Source of the DNA: Haematococcus lacustris
Taxonomy: Eukaryota; Chlorophyta; Chlorophyceae; Chlamydomonadales; Haematococcaceae
DNA length: 64,000 nt
NCBI GenBank assembly: GCA_030144725.1
Contig: JASKMD010000003.1
Span: 16,012,582-16,076,581 of the forward strand
Direction: 5' to 3'
A program made the translations under genes and the position numbers. Shown here one piece after another: positions 1-16,974 of the stretch (positions are counted from its first letter, which is position 1; every line of letters starts with the position of its first letter). The notes below the pieces were generated by a model. The model ran no database searches, was not told the origin of the DNA, and worked only from the letters and a program-made list of their open reading frames with translations.

Positions 1-65
1 GCCACAGCCCGCATGGCCCCTGTGCCGCCCTCATCCCCTGTCAGCAGCAGCCCAGAGCCACGCAG

Positions 66-2086
66 CTAGACAGGCTTGGGTCCTCGGTAGCCACCCTGGA
101 AACCGCCCTGGAAGCCGCCTTGGAAGCCGCCCTTGTAGTTGTTGGCCCCGGGCTGCACAGCAAGGGGCAGCACACACCAGCCTCTGTGGCCCCATGCTCC
201 CAGCCCTGCCAGGCCAGCTGAGCCATGTGCTGGAATTGCCTGGACCCGCCAGGGTGGTCACGCAGCGGGATAGACACTGCTGCTGGGCTATTGGGGGGCC
301 TGATCATCAACAGGTCCAGTAGCTTGCTGGGCAGCCCTGCCCCTGCTGTGGTGTGCCACATAGTCCTGCCCTGCCCTGCCCTACCCTGCCCTGCCCTGCC
401 CTACCCTACCCTGCCATCTGCTACTGCCATGCTGGTGGGCTGCTGCGCTGACTGGCTCAGTCACTGCTGAGCACACACCATGATGGGCACCTGGAGGAAG
501 CTGACAGCGCCACAGCACCTCAACACAGCCCATGCCAGGGCCCAGCGCTGCAGTGCCTACCCAGCAGTGCAGGACCTGGCCTGGCATGCCCTGATGCTTC
601 CTTCCACCTCATGCCCTGTCAAAAACGCTGCTGCCCCATCGTGCCTGCCTACCCAGACTGCTATCTCCCCACATCAGCTGTGAGCCTGTGCGCCATGAAG
701 CTGGCAGCTGAGTCACTTGTGAACGTGATGCCTGGTTCTGTAGCAGAGGCAGGCTGCCAAGGCACTAATCCTCAATGGAGGGCGCTGCTGCACTGGTTGG
801 CAGGGAGCTGACACCAAATCAAGTGCTGCAGGTGGTACTGCATGGGCTATACACACGCATGATGCGTCTGACCCGCAGGCCGCACAGCCTGGCCCATGTC
901 AGCCAAGAATTGCACATCTGGCATACAGACTGTGTGCTGCATTAGGCTGCGATTGGCCTTCAGCTGACCTGCTCCTGACCTGACTTGACCTGCTCCTGAC
1001 CTCCCGCTTGCTGCCAGCCAGGCCCTCACCCCAGTGCCTCACCCTGCTCCAGGCTGTCATCACATGAGCTGCGTGGAGCTGCTGCTGAGTCAGGGGCTCA
1101 ACCCAACCCAATGTACCCATGCCTGCTTCCATGCCCAGGCCGCACCTGCTGCAATGTCACCCCAGACAAGCTCCCCATGTTCATGGCCTTGAGCATGTCA
1201 AGTGTGTCTTTGTCCACCTGTCAACCAGGCACAGGCAGCAGCTGTCACAATGGGCACAGCCCCTTGTCCTGCGGCCACCATTCCAGCTGCCTGCACATGC
1301 TGGGCGCTGCTACAACAGCATGGCTGTGCTGTACCCTGTGCCCTGCCGCTGCCGAGCCGAAGGCTGACACTGGTGCTGACCTCAATGGCACTGGTCTGCA
1401 CCGCGGACTCGTCAGGAACAAAGTCCAGACGGCGCTCGCGCTCCTCCTCCTGAGCAACCCCAAGCCAGGCAGCAAGGTCAGGGGCGGAGAACAGGGCAAC
1501 TAGGCCTACACTGCTACGGTGGTGTGTGGCCTTGAGCATGCGCACCTGCAGCTTCAGGGAGATGCCACGTACTGGGCCACGGGCAATGCGCTTCATCAAG
1601 TGCTGCAAGGCAAGGCACAGCACACCAGCTGGTATGCTTCCCATGCATCACTTGCGACGCCTGGCATGCAGCGGCGCCTCACGGTGGTGAAGCCTGCAAT
1701 CTTGTTGCGCAGGCGCTTTGACTGAATGATGGCGATCTCACTGCAAACACGCTTGTTGGTGTCGAAGTCCATCGTCAAGCGGTTGTAATACTTCTCGATG
1801 ATGACCTGCAGTGTGCGCACATGCGGGTGAGTAGGCCGCTCGAAGCCTTGCGTGCAAGCCTGAGCGGCCGCCTACTCTGGACGCCTTCTTCACAGTCTTT
1901 GTCCTGACGCGACCTGCGTGCAGCAGGCCCCAGGCGTGCTTAGCTCCCCATTCTCCTGCTCTAGCCGGCCCGGCTTGTCTTTGCTATCATTTGACGCAGC
2001 TCTCGCGTAACTACGTCCACCAGGCACCGTCAACCCAGATGGCCATTGCAAGGTAGGCTGCGCTGTGTCCCTCACGCCTCACCCAT
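66..2086 (-). CDS. RPS17: 40S ribosomal protein S17 (eS17), complete, 7 exons
   Basis: Cytosolic small-subunit ribosomal protein eS17. Exons in reading order are 2086-2083, 1913-1876, 1805-1683, 1602-1546, 1449-1381, 1217-1146 and 152-66. They are phase-consistent with GT-AG introns and give 149 aa. Diagnostic stretches in order are [62 protein letters not shown] and [15 protein letters not shown], all colinear with eS17. The first exon is only ATG plus one G (context CACCATGG|GTGAGG), so the start rests on that donor and on the phase-1 join to GRVRT. The C-terminus is a Gly/Phe/Gln repeat ([11 protein letters not shown]) ending GPKPV, somewhat longer than animal eS17. The last intron is about 1 kb and holds no recognisable gene. 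Family identity is secure. The last exon is supported by phase and splice sites rather than by a strongly conserved motif. Confidence 0.93.
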
Positions 2087-2863
<777 letters not shown>

Positions 2864-2879
2864 TTATTAGTATTTTATA

Positions 2880-3533
2880 TTATACCGTACTATCTCTTTT
2901 GATTCGCGAGGCCCCGAAAAATAAAATTAAATACTCTTTCCCGACCCAAAAAAAAGATTGTTTATTTCTTCCCGATGCAAACAATGCTGCAAAACACAGT
3001 TCTGAGGATGTGGGTGCGCTTATAAATATTCTAGGCTGCCATACCTTGCATACCATGTCAATCCTCCATGGTTCTAGCACTTCAACCACCCCAACAGCTG
3101 ACTTCTTGCAGTCAGCCATCCCGGCTGCTAACTTGTTAACTACCCACTCCTCGTTGTTGGCACTGCCATCTTCGCTGCTGCTGTTGTCGCCGCTGCTGTT
3201 GCTGGCGCTGCTAGTGTTAGCGCTGCTGCTGTTGGCGCTGCTGCTAGTGCTGCACACCAAGCGTGCCTGCTTGCGTGTGGGGGTGGGTGTGGCTTGTGCT
3301 GTTGGTGGCTTAGGCTTGTTCCTAGAGCCCAATGGCCTGCCACGTTTGCGAATGGTTGGACCATCTGCCGTTGCTGCAGCTGGCTTGACTGAAGGCTTGG
3401 CTGTTGGCATCGCTCTTGTGATGGCAGACCACTGCTGAGCTGCCACCATCAGCTCAACGGCTGTCATGGAGTCGTTGGCACTGATGCCACGGACCACAAA
3501 GCGGTCGATCGCATCGATATCTATGCAGGTCAA
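2880..3533 (-). CDS. AT-hook ORF inside the TTA-flanked transposon
   Basis: A 217-codon reading frame occupies most of the small transposon. An N-terminal segment (IDRFVVRGISANDSMTAVEL) is followed by an AT-hook-like core, TIRKRGRPLGSRNKPK, a Ser/Asn-rich linker and EEWVVNKLAAGMADCK. The last ~25 codons run through the left TIR and are probably untranslated in reality. An acceptor-like TAG lies just upstream of the first Met. AT-hooks bind the minor groove of AT-rich DNA, so this could be a remnant of a DNA-binding accessory protein. No transposase catalytic motif is present. It may be a deletion derivative or not a real gene. Confidence 0.4.
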   Translation of the reverse strand: MTCIDIDAIDRFVVRGISANDSMTAVELMVAAQQWSAITRAMPTAKPSVKPAAATADGPTIRKRGRPLGSRNKPKPPTAQATPTPTRKQARLVCSTSSSANSSSANTSSASNSSGDNSSSEDGSANNEEWVVNKLAAGMADCKKSAVGVVEVLEPWRIDMVCKVWQPRIFISAPTSSELCFAALFASGRNKQSFFWVGKEYLILFFGASRIKRDSTV

Positions 3534-3647
3534 ACAATTGTTTGACCACTTCGCGATTCAGTCAAAAACCACATTGTTTAATCGTTCGCGATTTCGCGAG
3601 GCCAAAAAAACGATTCGCGGACGCGAATCAAAAGAGAGAGTACGGTA
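2883..3647. mobile_element. Small TIR transposon with TTA target duplication (PIF/Harbinger-like)
   Basis: The left end starts TACCGTACTATCTCTTTTGA (2883 on). The right end, read in reverse complement from 3647, starts TACCGTACTCTCTCTTTTGA, with one mismatch over about 25 bp. The flanks are TTA at 2880-2882 and TTA at 3648-3650. A 3-bp TTA/TAA duplication is typical of PIF/Harbinger. Subterminal ATTCGCG motifs recur at both ends. The element is 765 bp, so if autonomous ancestors exist this is a shortened copy. It is nested inside the Fanzor-bearing insertion. Confidence 0.75.
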
Positions 3648-4051
3648 TTATTATCTTCACACAACCGTGTATTTTTCACGGGAAACCCAAGTTGTCCCAA
3701 AGGCCACCGCCCGTCGCACTGCGCATCGCGTGATGGATAAGAAGAAGCACAAGAAGTACCCGGGAAAGAAACAGAAAGGTGCGTGACCCTAGCCGACTGT
3801 GGGCTACTGTGGGCTACGCGCTGTGTGATAACCCGTCGCTCCGGTTGGTTACATCGCAGCGTCTCGTTCCGCCTAAGGCAAGCAACGCCAGGAGCGACGG
3901 GATGGCTGGAACACGACCAGACGTCAGGTGACGGCCCCTCCTTATGTGTCCCCGCACTGTTTGTGTTGACACCGCCTTGTGTCTTGGCCTGTCAAAATGG
4001 CAACTTTGATTGGCTGCAGGTCATCAAGGTCCCCGAGGGCGCAGTGCGTAG

Positions 4052-4960
4052 GTGTGTGGGAGGGAGGGTAAGGTGGGCACTGGGAGGTGGTGGGTTGGGC
4101 ATGAAGTGAAAGAGTACTTGATTGTGCCATGCCTAACCGTGTGCCACCATGTCAGCCACCATGTGTGTGCCTTGTGTGCATGGCTGCAGCTGGAGGAGGA
4201 GATGGCTGAGCTGTCCATGAAGCGCCACAATCATGCCAAGCAGCTGGTGGTGTTCTTTGGTGCAGCTAGCATTGGCACTGGGGGTGGGTGGGGTGCTGAC
4301 GCGGTGCTGCGAGCCTGCCGCAAGGTGGTGTGCAGGCCCAGGGGCCCAGACCAGCTGCGAGGCAGGGTGGTGCTTGTGGATGAGCACCGCACCAGCAGGG
4401 TCAGCTCAGCAGTGAATGGCCAGCAGCCCTGTGAGGAGGAGCTGGACAAACTCAGTGCCACAAGGCCTGCAGGCTGGAAGCCACCAGCAGGGCAGGTGGA
4501 ACAGCGCCTGGTGCGCCCAGCCTGGAGCCAGGAGCGTGGCCAGCCAGTGCGGGGCCTGTTGTGGTGCCCAGTAGTGCCCCCCCGCAAGCCCCCACAGGCC
4601 CCACGCAGCAGCCAGGCAGCCACACAGCCAGCAGCCTCAGAGCCAGGGCCCAGCACTCCCCCTCCAGCCAAGCGCAGCAAGCCGCCAGCTGAGCCCACCA
4701 AGGGCAAGGGCAAGGGCAAGGCTGCCAAGGCCAAGCCAGCACCACAGCCAGGCAGGTGGCTAGACCGGGACTGCAATGCGGCATTGAACATGCAGCGCAT
4801 TGGGGAGAGCAGGTGGCGTCCACTGGAGCTGTGCTACTGGCCAGACCAGGGACCTCTGCCAGCCAAGGGCAAGGAGTACCCTGGCCTGGGGTACAAGCGT
4901 CTGCGAGACAAGCCCCCCAAGGCCCAGGACCAGCAGCAGCAGCCTGCTGAGGCACAGTAA
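4052..4960 (+). CDS. Fanzor-family (eukaryotic TnpB) RuvC nuclease, C-terminal part
   Basis: Fanzors are RNA-guided RuvC nucleases carried by eukaryotic transposons. The recognisable part starts about 4180 (QLEEEMAEL). In order it shows QLVVFFGAASIG, the RuvC-II block VLVDEHRTSRVSS (Glu), GLLWCP, and the RuvC-III block WLDRDCNAALNMQRIGESRW (Asp), followed by a basic tail. A Lys/Gly-rich insertion (TKGKGKGKAAKAKP) lies between GLLWCP and RuvC-III and is absent from the copy at 44 kb, where 10-20 residues bridge the two. The RuvC-I aspartate segment is not visible here. Either upstream exons are missed or the copy is truncated. The stop codon is at 4958-4960. The first ~40 codons of the open frame (before 4140) are probably intron. 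Confidence 0.68.
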   Translation: MCGREGKVGTGRWWVGHEVKEYLIVPCLTVCHHVSHHVCALCAWLQLEEEMAELSMKRHNHAKQLVVFFGAASIGTGGGWGADAVLRACRKVVCRPRGPDQLRGRVVLVDEHRTSRVSSAVNGQQPCEEELDKLSATRPAGWKPPAGQVEQRLVRPAWSQERGQPVRGLLWCPVVPPRKPPQAPRSSQAATQPAASEPGPSTPPPAKRSKPPAEPTKGKGKGKAAKAKPAPQPGRWLDRDCNAALNMQRIGESRWRPLELCYWPDQGPLPAKGKEYPGLGYKRLRDKPPKAQDQQQQPAEAQ

Positions 4961-5014
4961 TGTGTGCCCCCTTTGTTGAGCTGTCATCAGCTTACAATTA
5001 GTGCATGCATTGTC

Positions 5015-5209
5015 ATGCCAACTCTACACATTGCCCTCGTGGTCAGGCAATAGTGTAGGTGGTAGGCGGCTCATGTGCCATGTGCAATGGGTTTACTCCA
5101 CACAGCCCGATAACACTGTTTGAGTCGGATCTAGTTAGTGGCTGCTAGTGGCTGCTAGTAGGTACTTCTGATCCGGCTCAAATGGAGGCCGTAGTGAGGG
5201 ACAAGGGGG
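5015..5209 (+). repeat. Fanzor 3' module, copy A (candidate guide-RNA region)
   Basis: About 195 bp beginning GCCAACTCTACACATTGCC directly follows the Fanzor stop codon. It recurs almost intact at 6820-7021 and, diverged, at 48827-48970. Within it, TTTGAGTCGGATC (5119-5131) and GATCCGGCTCAAA (5170-5182) form a 13-bp stem with one wobble position. The loop is built from GTGGCTGCTA repeats (two units here, three in copy B). In TnpB/Fanzor systems the guide (omega) RNA is commonly encoded at the 3' side of the gene and reaches the element end. Position and folding fit that, but expression cannot be judged from sequence. Confidence 0.6.
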
Positions 5210-5224
5210 CTGCAGCAGGTCGAG

Positions 5225-6238
5225 CCCGTCTGTGAAGCCTGACCAGGAGGCCCCGGATCATGTGGCAGAGGCTGGGGACAGGGGGCGGCCCTGGCATACA
5301 CTAGTGGCTATGGGGGGCCAGTCAGGGATAGTGCCGCTTGCTGTGTTGACCTGGCTGGGGTGCTGATCATGCCAGCTCTGGGGGTTGATGCAGCAGCCAG
5401 TGGTGTACCTCTCTTTTCTGGGGACCCCCTGAGCCTGGCCCTGTTGCGGCCCCATTCAAAGCTGTGCCGACCTGGCTGGGTTATAGCAGCAGGTGCAGCA
5501 GCAGGGCTACTAGCCCTGCTAGGCTCAAGCAAAGGGCCTAGCCCGGCTAGGCCCTTTGTTTGAGCATGAGTGTTACCTGATGGCCTGTCAAAGCCAAGGA
5601 GGATGGCTTTGGCGTTGGGGATGGTCTAAGCTGGATTTGTCAGCTAAGTGCATCAGCATCAGAGGCAAGTCCCTCGGCAGCCTGCCAGGCACCATTGGGG
5701 CGGCGGCGGCGGCGGCAGCGGCAGCAGCAGCAGCAGCAGCACATGTCTTAGCTGCCAAGTTAGCTTCACGGCATGCTAACGCCCGTGCCTCAGCATCATC
5801 CCGCTGTGCTCCCCTTGGAGGCTCCAGCGCTTCTCACAGGTCTGTCAGGATTACATACATCGGCTGCATTGACCGCTGGCGCTCCAACAGGCTTCATTGT
5901 GCAGACAGGCTGCGCTGGCTATCATGCCGAGTAAAGGTCCTACTACTCGGTCTTTGCATCTGAACTCTCCGCCCGATAACAAATATAGAGAAGCCCGCGG
6001 GAACCAAAACTGTAGGGCTCCCAAACAACCACGCCATTTAATTCGTTGCCACCCTGCACTCTCGCACACATCCTGCACACATCCCTGCACACATCCTTGC
6101 ACGCGGCTCTTGAATCCCCGCACCCAACCCCTTGGGCATGTTACCCCGCTCTTGCCCAAGTAGCGCAACCCATCATATTGCTAATACTGCTGCTGCTGCT
6201 GCTGCCTCCTCTCCCGCTGCCGGTGGCCTGCGGCGCGC
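5225..6238. other. Gene-free stretch with palindrome and trinucleotide run
   Basis: Between the Fanzor insertion and the protease 3' end I see no supported gene. It contains a 43-bp palindrome (5523-5565), a GGC/GCA trinucleotide run at about 5698-5741, and CACATCC-type short repeats at 6064-6100. Confidence 0.5.
5523..5565. repeat. 43-bp near-perfect palindrome
   Basis: The arms GCTCAAGCAAAGGGCCTAGC(C) and (G)GCTAGGCCCTTTGTTTGAGC are 21 bp each with one mismatch and a single central base. No gene end lies close enough for an obvious terminator role. Confidence 0.85.
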
Positions 6239-12335
<6,097 letters not shown>

Positions 12336-12928
12336 CAAAGCGAGCGGACACCGGCACCAGCAGGGCCGTTGTATCGAGCTATACACGAAGGTTCTGGCAG
12401 CCGTGTGATGCGTCTGTACGTGTACCGGACAGACTAGAGTGTGGGCAAGCACATAGATTGATACTATTTGCTGAACTGCCCAGAGGAGAGGTAGTGCCGA
12501 TTACATACAAGCGAGTGAGGCGAGTGAGGCGAGGCGCGTGAGAGGAGTGACCGCGCAACAACTCCCGGTCCGCTTGCCAAGGCTGACGATGTTATTGCGA
12601 TCAAACATGTGAGGTAGGGTGCCTATATGCTTGCGGGCTACAGAGTGCGCGGCTAAAACGGCAACGACGGCCGCGTTGGGCCAGGATCTCTGGCTGTGGG
12701 AAGGAAGGCTACGGCAGAGCTGCAGGTGCATGTCTGAGAAGGAATGTGATCCATTGCTGCAGCCAGCGCGCAGCGGCGCGACGCACGAGGTCGTGACTTC
12801 ATAGGATGCTGACCGGTCGGTGAAGGTTCGGCTCGTGAGGGACCAGCAAAAGCACGACCAATACTAGCAACTGCGGTGGCACGCAACGCACCCCTGCTGT
12901 TCCTTTGCATAGATACAGCCCAACTACC
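12336..12928. other. Upstream region of the cysteine protease
   Basis: No supported gene. GCGAGTGAGGCGAGTGAGGC repeats lie near 12510-12535. This should hold the protease promoter (start codon at 12335-12333), but I see no clear TATA element. Confidence 0.35.
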
Positions 12929-12929
12929 T

Positions 12930-13035
12930 TGAGCAATGTGGAACAAGGTATTGCCTGTGGGTAATCTCACTCAGCTACTCTCAAACTGCAGCTACTCTCA
13001 AACTGTAGCTTCCTTGGTACTCATTACAACAGCTT
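12930..13035 (-). repeat. Dispersed short repeat, copy 1 (partial)
   Basis: Matches the family best seen at 16241-16440: GGAACA..., then GTGGGTAATCTCACTCAGCT and related text. An internal duplication of the CAGCTACTCTCAAACTG unit is present. Oriented with its proposed 3' end to the left. Confidence 0.7.
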
Positions 13036-13130
13036 GATGCTTGAATGGCTCGCAGCCGCAGGGTACTGGACTCTATTGGGGTGGTTTGTAACCACAGGTT
13101 ACTGGCCCAGCCATCAATGCCCCGCCGGTA

Positions 13131-13325
13131 CTATGCATCCCGGTGCAGCAGCGGCCTGCCCTTGGGCAGCCGGTTGACCAACTTGTAGCGCTGCTGGTGC
13201 TCATTGCCTTTGGGTGGCAGAGCCTCCCGGTCCTTCCTGCTGCACAGCTCCAGGGAGTGCTGCACGCTCTCCCCCATCCGCTGAAAGTCGAGGCAGGGGT
13301 CGGTTTCCCGGTCCAGCCACCTGCC
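13131..13325 (-). pseudogene. Degenerate Fanzor C-terminal fragment
   Basis: The reverse strand reads WLDRETDPCLDFQRMGESV, then LELCSRKDREALPPKGNE. This aligns by eye with the RuvC-III tail of the other copies (WLDRDCNAALNMQRIGESRW, LELC, LPAKGKEY). NAA is lost (DPC), so it is inactive. It lies between two copies of the dispersed short repeat. Confidence 0.6.
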
Positions 13326-13469
13326 CCACGGGAGGGCTTGGTGTGATGGGACTGGGCAAGGTGCAACAGGGGGGGCTGGGCAGGGAGAGGGTCCCGGGAG
13401 GTGGGGCCTGGGCAGGGGTGGGGTCTGCCCACTAGTACATGCACCCAGCTTCGTAGAGAAGAGAAGGTA

Positions 13470-13545
13470 AGAGAGGTACGGAACAACATGTTTGCCTTTG
13501 GGTAATATCACTCAGCTACTCCAATCAAGTTGAAGCATCCTCGGT
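13470..13545 (-). repeat. Dispersed short repeat, copy 2 (partial)
   Basis: GGAACAACATGTTTGCCT, then GGGTAATATCACTCAGCTAC and AAGCATCCTCGGTCG, the central part of the same family as 16241-16440. Confidence 0.75.
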
Positions 13546-14201
13546 CGTGTTACGAGACGTCCGGTGAGGTGACAGAGAAACTCAGGTGAGAAACTTATCA
13601 AAAACTGCGCTGAAATACGCAAATACGTGACCACGAATTACGGTCAGTTACGGAAGCCCTGGTTGTTGTATCCCGCGATGAGCGTGGGAGGCTGAGGCGG
13701 GAGAGAGGCCATCAGGCTCCATTTTGCGATCTAGACGCTGGGCATGTCCGGGCACACGCCTCAAGCAAGTGCGCTATTCAAATTCACTTTTTGGCTGATC
13801 GAGATGTCGACTCGCCTAGCCGAGTCGAGACGACTAGGCTAGTCGAGTTGCGCTCCTGTCTCCCGTGTCTCGACGCACATGAACTATTTTTACCCCTTTA
13901 GATAGCTTGCTATCAATTGCTATATGTCAGAGCTCGTTTTGCGTTTTGCAATAGTTTCGAGATTACACCTGAGCCATGTAACTTTCCGCGCCGCTGTCAG
14001 GTCAGTGTCTGAGGGTGTAGTACAGGTGCAGTCCGGTTTATTACAAAGTCAAGGTCCTGTAATGCGGGAACTTTGCAGACACCGATGCGGGAAACATTGT
14101 TGCAAACATCATGTGCAATGCCGGGGGCCCGAAGATCGCAGCCCACTACCGCACTGCCCACAGCCGCACGCCTGACGCCACAGCTGCCACTGCCGCAGCT
14201 G
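13546..14201. other. Gene-free stretch with nested inverted repeats
   Basis: Around 13797-13850 there are interleaved palindromes (GACTCGCCTAGCCGAGTC; GACTAGGCTAGTC), possibly the end of an old MITE. No coding region is supported. Confidence 0.35.
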
Positions 14202-15850
14202 TCACGCAAAGATGTCGTTGGGTGCACCAGGGTTGCTGGTGGCTGGCGGTAAACTGTTCAACACCGTTTCCTTGTCAAGCTTTGCTTTCTGGTAAAAGGG
14301 CATTACGTAGGTGCCCAGCAGCCCCGCGCCGATGAACCTGCAGAGCGGGGCACCGCAGGCAGACAACAGCTTAATGCTAGCCAGCTGGCCAGGGACATGG
14401 CGCTGAGCCATTGCTTGTGCTAGGTAGCAGTAAAGGCACAACAGGGTCAAGACACGGCAGCAGTGCTGGCAGCAGTAGCTAGCACCACGGGCAAGGAGGC
14501 GTGATGGGGTTTTGGTAGAGCAGCAGTGCCTGCAGCAGTGGCCAGGAGTAGTCTGCAGCAGCATTAGCGGTAGCTGTGGGCAGTAGCAGCAGGAGCAAGA
14601 GCAGGCAGCAGGGAGGTGCATGGGGTCAGGCAAGGGGGTCAAAGAAGCCCTGCTGGCTTTGGTCAGTCCCTCATGGCATGGGGTCGCTACATGACGTCTA
14701 GCCCGGCACAGCTGCCTGCCAGGAGGCTGTGATGGTGCTCCCCAGGCAGACAGGCAGGCAGGCAGGCAGACAAGCACTCACGCCAGGGAGTGCAGGACCA
14801 TCTTGATGTCAGTCGAGGAGTTCCACTTGGCCACTGCGGACGCTATGCAGAACAGCGCCGCCAAACTGAAGTACTTGATCTGCAGCGTGCGCAGCAAGAG
14901 GCTCCCTCCCACACAACCATAGGCTGCTACGCCGCTGCAGACACCTTCCTATAGACTGTTGCACAGCCTCAGCATGCAGCAGCAGTCCTGAGCGTGAAGG
15001 GGTGGAATGGACCAGAGCCGAGTCAAGACCCCTCAATTGCTGGTTGTGTGCCGCGCTGTACCTCTCCTACAGGCAGCCTGCGTCCCTGCCTGGCCTGGCT
15101 GCCACCCAGACTAGACTAGGGCAGGGCACTGAGACTGCAGGCAAATCTACGCGCAGGTCAGACATCGTGACAGGGCACCCGTGGGCAGAATCTGGCAGTC
15201 AGCACTCTGCTACCGATCCTATCATAGCCTGCAACAGCTACCCAGCCTGCCAAGGTTGACCAAGGCTTGGCTAAGCCAAGGCTTGACAAGGGCAAGGGCA
15301 AGGCTAACAACGGCAAGGGCAAGGCTGCTGTGAAGCTCTTCCACGCTGGTGGCCTGGTCTCATGGCGCTGTTCTGCTCAGGCACTAAGGCATACCAGCGG
15401 TTGAGCAAGCAGCTGTGGTACCCCAGATTCAAGCCTGGGGTTATCACTGTCAAGACTGCTTTGTGATCATGTGAATGGAGCCTGTGTACTTGGCGGGAAG
15501 CCCCAGGGAACTGTGAGGCCTCGCGGTCTCAGATTAGGCACTTGCTTCCGAGTAGGAACCCACACCCTGGTGTACAGCTTTCATGGTGTACCAACCTTTG
15601 CAAATACTGCAATCATTCCACATCCCAGGGCTGCCAGCAGCATCAGGCTGGGCATCTGTTGCTCATCCGGCTCATTTGGAACATACTTGACAACTTCATT
15701 GGGCCTGCGAGGGTCCCCAGCAGTGGCGATGTGGGCCTGCGTTGTTCACATATGCAACGCCATGTGCACACGGCCACACGACGGTGCTTCGTGCGATGGG
15801 ATGCGATGCGAGTGGCAGGCCACAGTAAACACGCACCCGGGAGCTCAATA
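14202..15850 (-). CDS. PAT-complex subunit Asterix (WDR83OS) homologue
   Basis: Asterix is the small ER membrane partner of CCDC47 in the PAT complex, which shields transmembrane segments during multipass protein insertion. Three supported exons: 15736-15596, 14879-14782 and 14337-14202, in phase 0, then 2. The first carries GDPRRPNEVVKYVPNEP, matching the family's N-terminal DPRRPN signature, followed by hydrophobic LMLLAALGCGMIAVFAK. The second reads IKYFSLAALFCIASAVAKW, then NSSTDIKMVLHSL, like family text LKLKW...ANSRSSEDTKQM. The third has FIGAGLLGTYVMPFYQK, then a hydrophilic tail ending APNDIFA. The start is uncertain. A six-codon exon (ATG at 15850, donor GTGCGT) would join in phase 0. 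About 130 aa, longer than the ~106 aa human protein. The middle exon is duplicated at 17.1 kb. Confidence 0.78.
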
Positions 15851-16240
15851 GCATAGCTTCCACCTAGCGGTGCTCCGCTACCATGAGTTACTTGCGCTGT
15901 GCTGCGCCGCACAAGCAAGAAATTTGCGGTCACATGGATGTTTGAGGAACATACGACTCGGGATAAGGAGCTCGAGCTGCCAGCCCCTCAGCATGCAGGC
16001 AGGGCATCATTTGCTGGGGCTGTGGTCAAGTCGTAGGGCTGTCGCTGTGGTGGTCATAGGACTGAGATAGGGGGGTAGGATCGTCCAGTACTCCACTTGA
16101 ACACCACTCCCCTCGCGCGAGGCACTTCCTGCAGGGTTGTCAGGCCTGTGGTTAGTCCCCCCCCCAATGTGAGTGTTCCTACATCCATAGGTGCAACCTT
16201 CATTGCTGTAAACCCTGGCTCGACGGCAGGTTGCACAATG

Positions 16241-16440
16241 GCACTTTACAGGCAAACAAAACTCATTCAACATGGAACAACATGTTTGACTGTGGGTAAT
16301 CACATTCAGCTACTCCAAACAAGTTGAAGCATCCTCGGTCGCTCCCTTGATGACTGCCAACCCCACACCGATGGCACATTCCCCCTAGACCATTGGGCAC
16401 CTCATCAAAGCTAACAGCTTGACGCTTATACCCTCATGCT
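16241..16440 (-). repeat. Dispersed short repeat, copy 3 (near full length)
   Basis: The plus strand starts CAAACAAAACTCATTCAACA, then ...CATGTTTGACTGTGGGTAAT..., GATGACTGCCAACCCCACAC... and ends near CATCAAAGCTAACAGCTTGA. The family end CAAACAAAACTCATTC is shared by copies at 30.5, 37.4 and 51.4 kb. No long ORF is present. Confidence 0.85.
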
Positions 16441-16974
16441 CCATGCACCTGAACCTCATGCTTAGGCCACATGGCTCTAGGGCTACATGGCTACATGGCT
16501 CTCGTTCGCCATGGCTCTAGGGCTGGGGTTGATAACATTGATAACATTGATCAAGCACGGCCATGTAAATCGGCGACAGTAGGCACCCGCACTGGACATG
16601 GCACAACTGCAGGCCTCCAACCTGTTATGTGCTTAAACTGCTGAACTGTACCAAGCAACCTGTCACAGCGCACTCTGCCCTGTCAGCCACACTGGTTGAT
16701 GGATTACATGTGGATGGCTGAAGCAGATGTAGCTGATGATCAGCTGACATGTTCACATGGTTGGCATGTCCGCACATCAAGGCACAGCAGGCGAGCCAGT
16801 GGGGACAATGCAGCAGTCAAGCACACCCAATAAGGACAGCCTGCATATGCTCTGGTTACACAAATTGATTGGCTCAGCCAGGGGTTTGCAGCCCTGGCAG
16901 AACGAAGGCAGTGCTGGGTGCGTGGTCCCACTGCGTAGGCTGCTACGCCGCTGCTGGCATGCAGCCGCTGGCCG

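Noticed and set aside
4231..4800. Minus-strand 189-codon ORF opposite the Fanzor gene
   Set aside because: Shadow frame. The plus strand carries the conserved RuvC motifs.
15275..15335. Fanzor Lys/Gly linker fragment (KGKGKANNGKGKAA)
   Set aside because: Only low-complexity similarity. No RuvC-III text follows.
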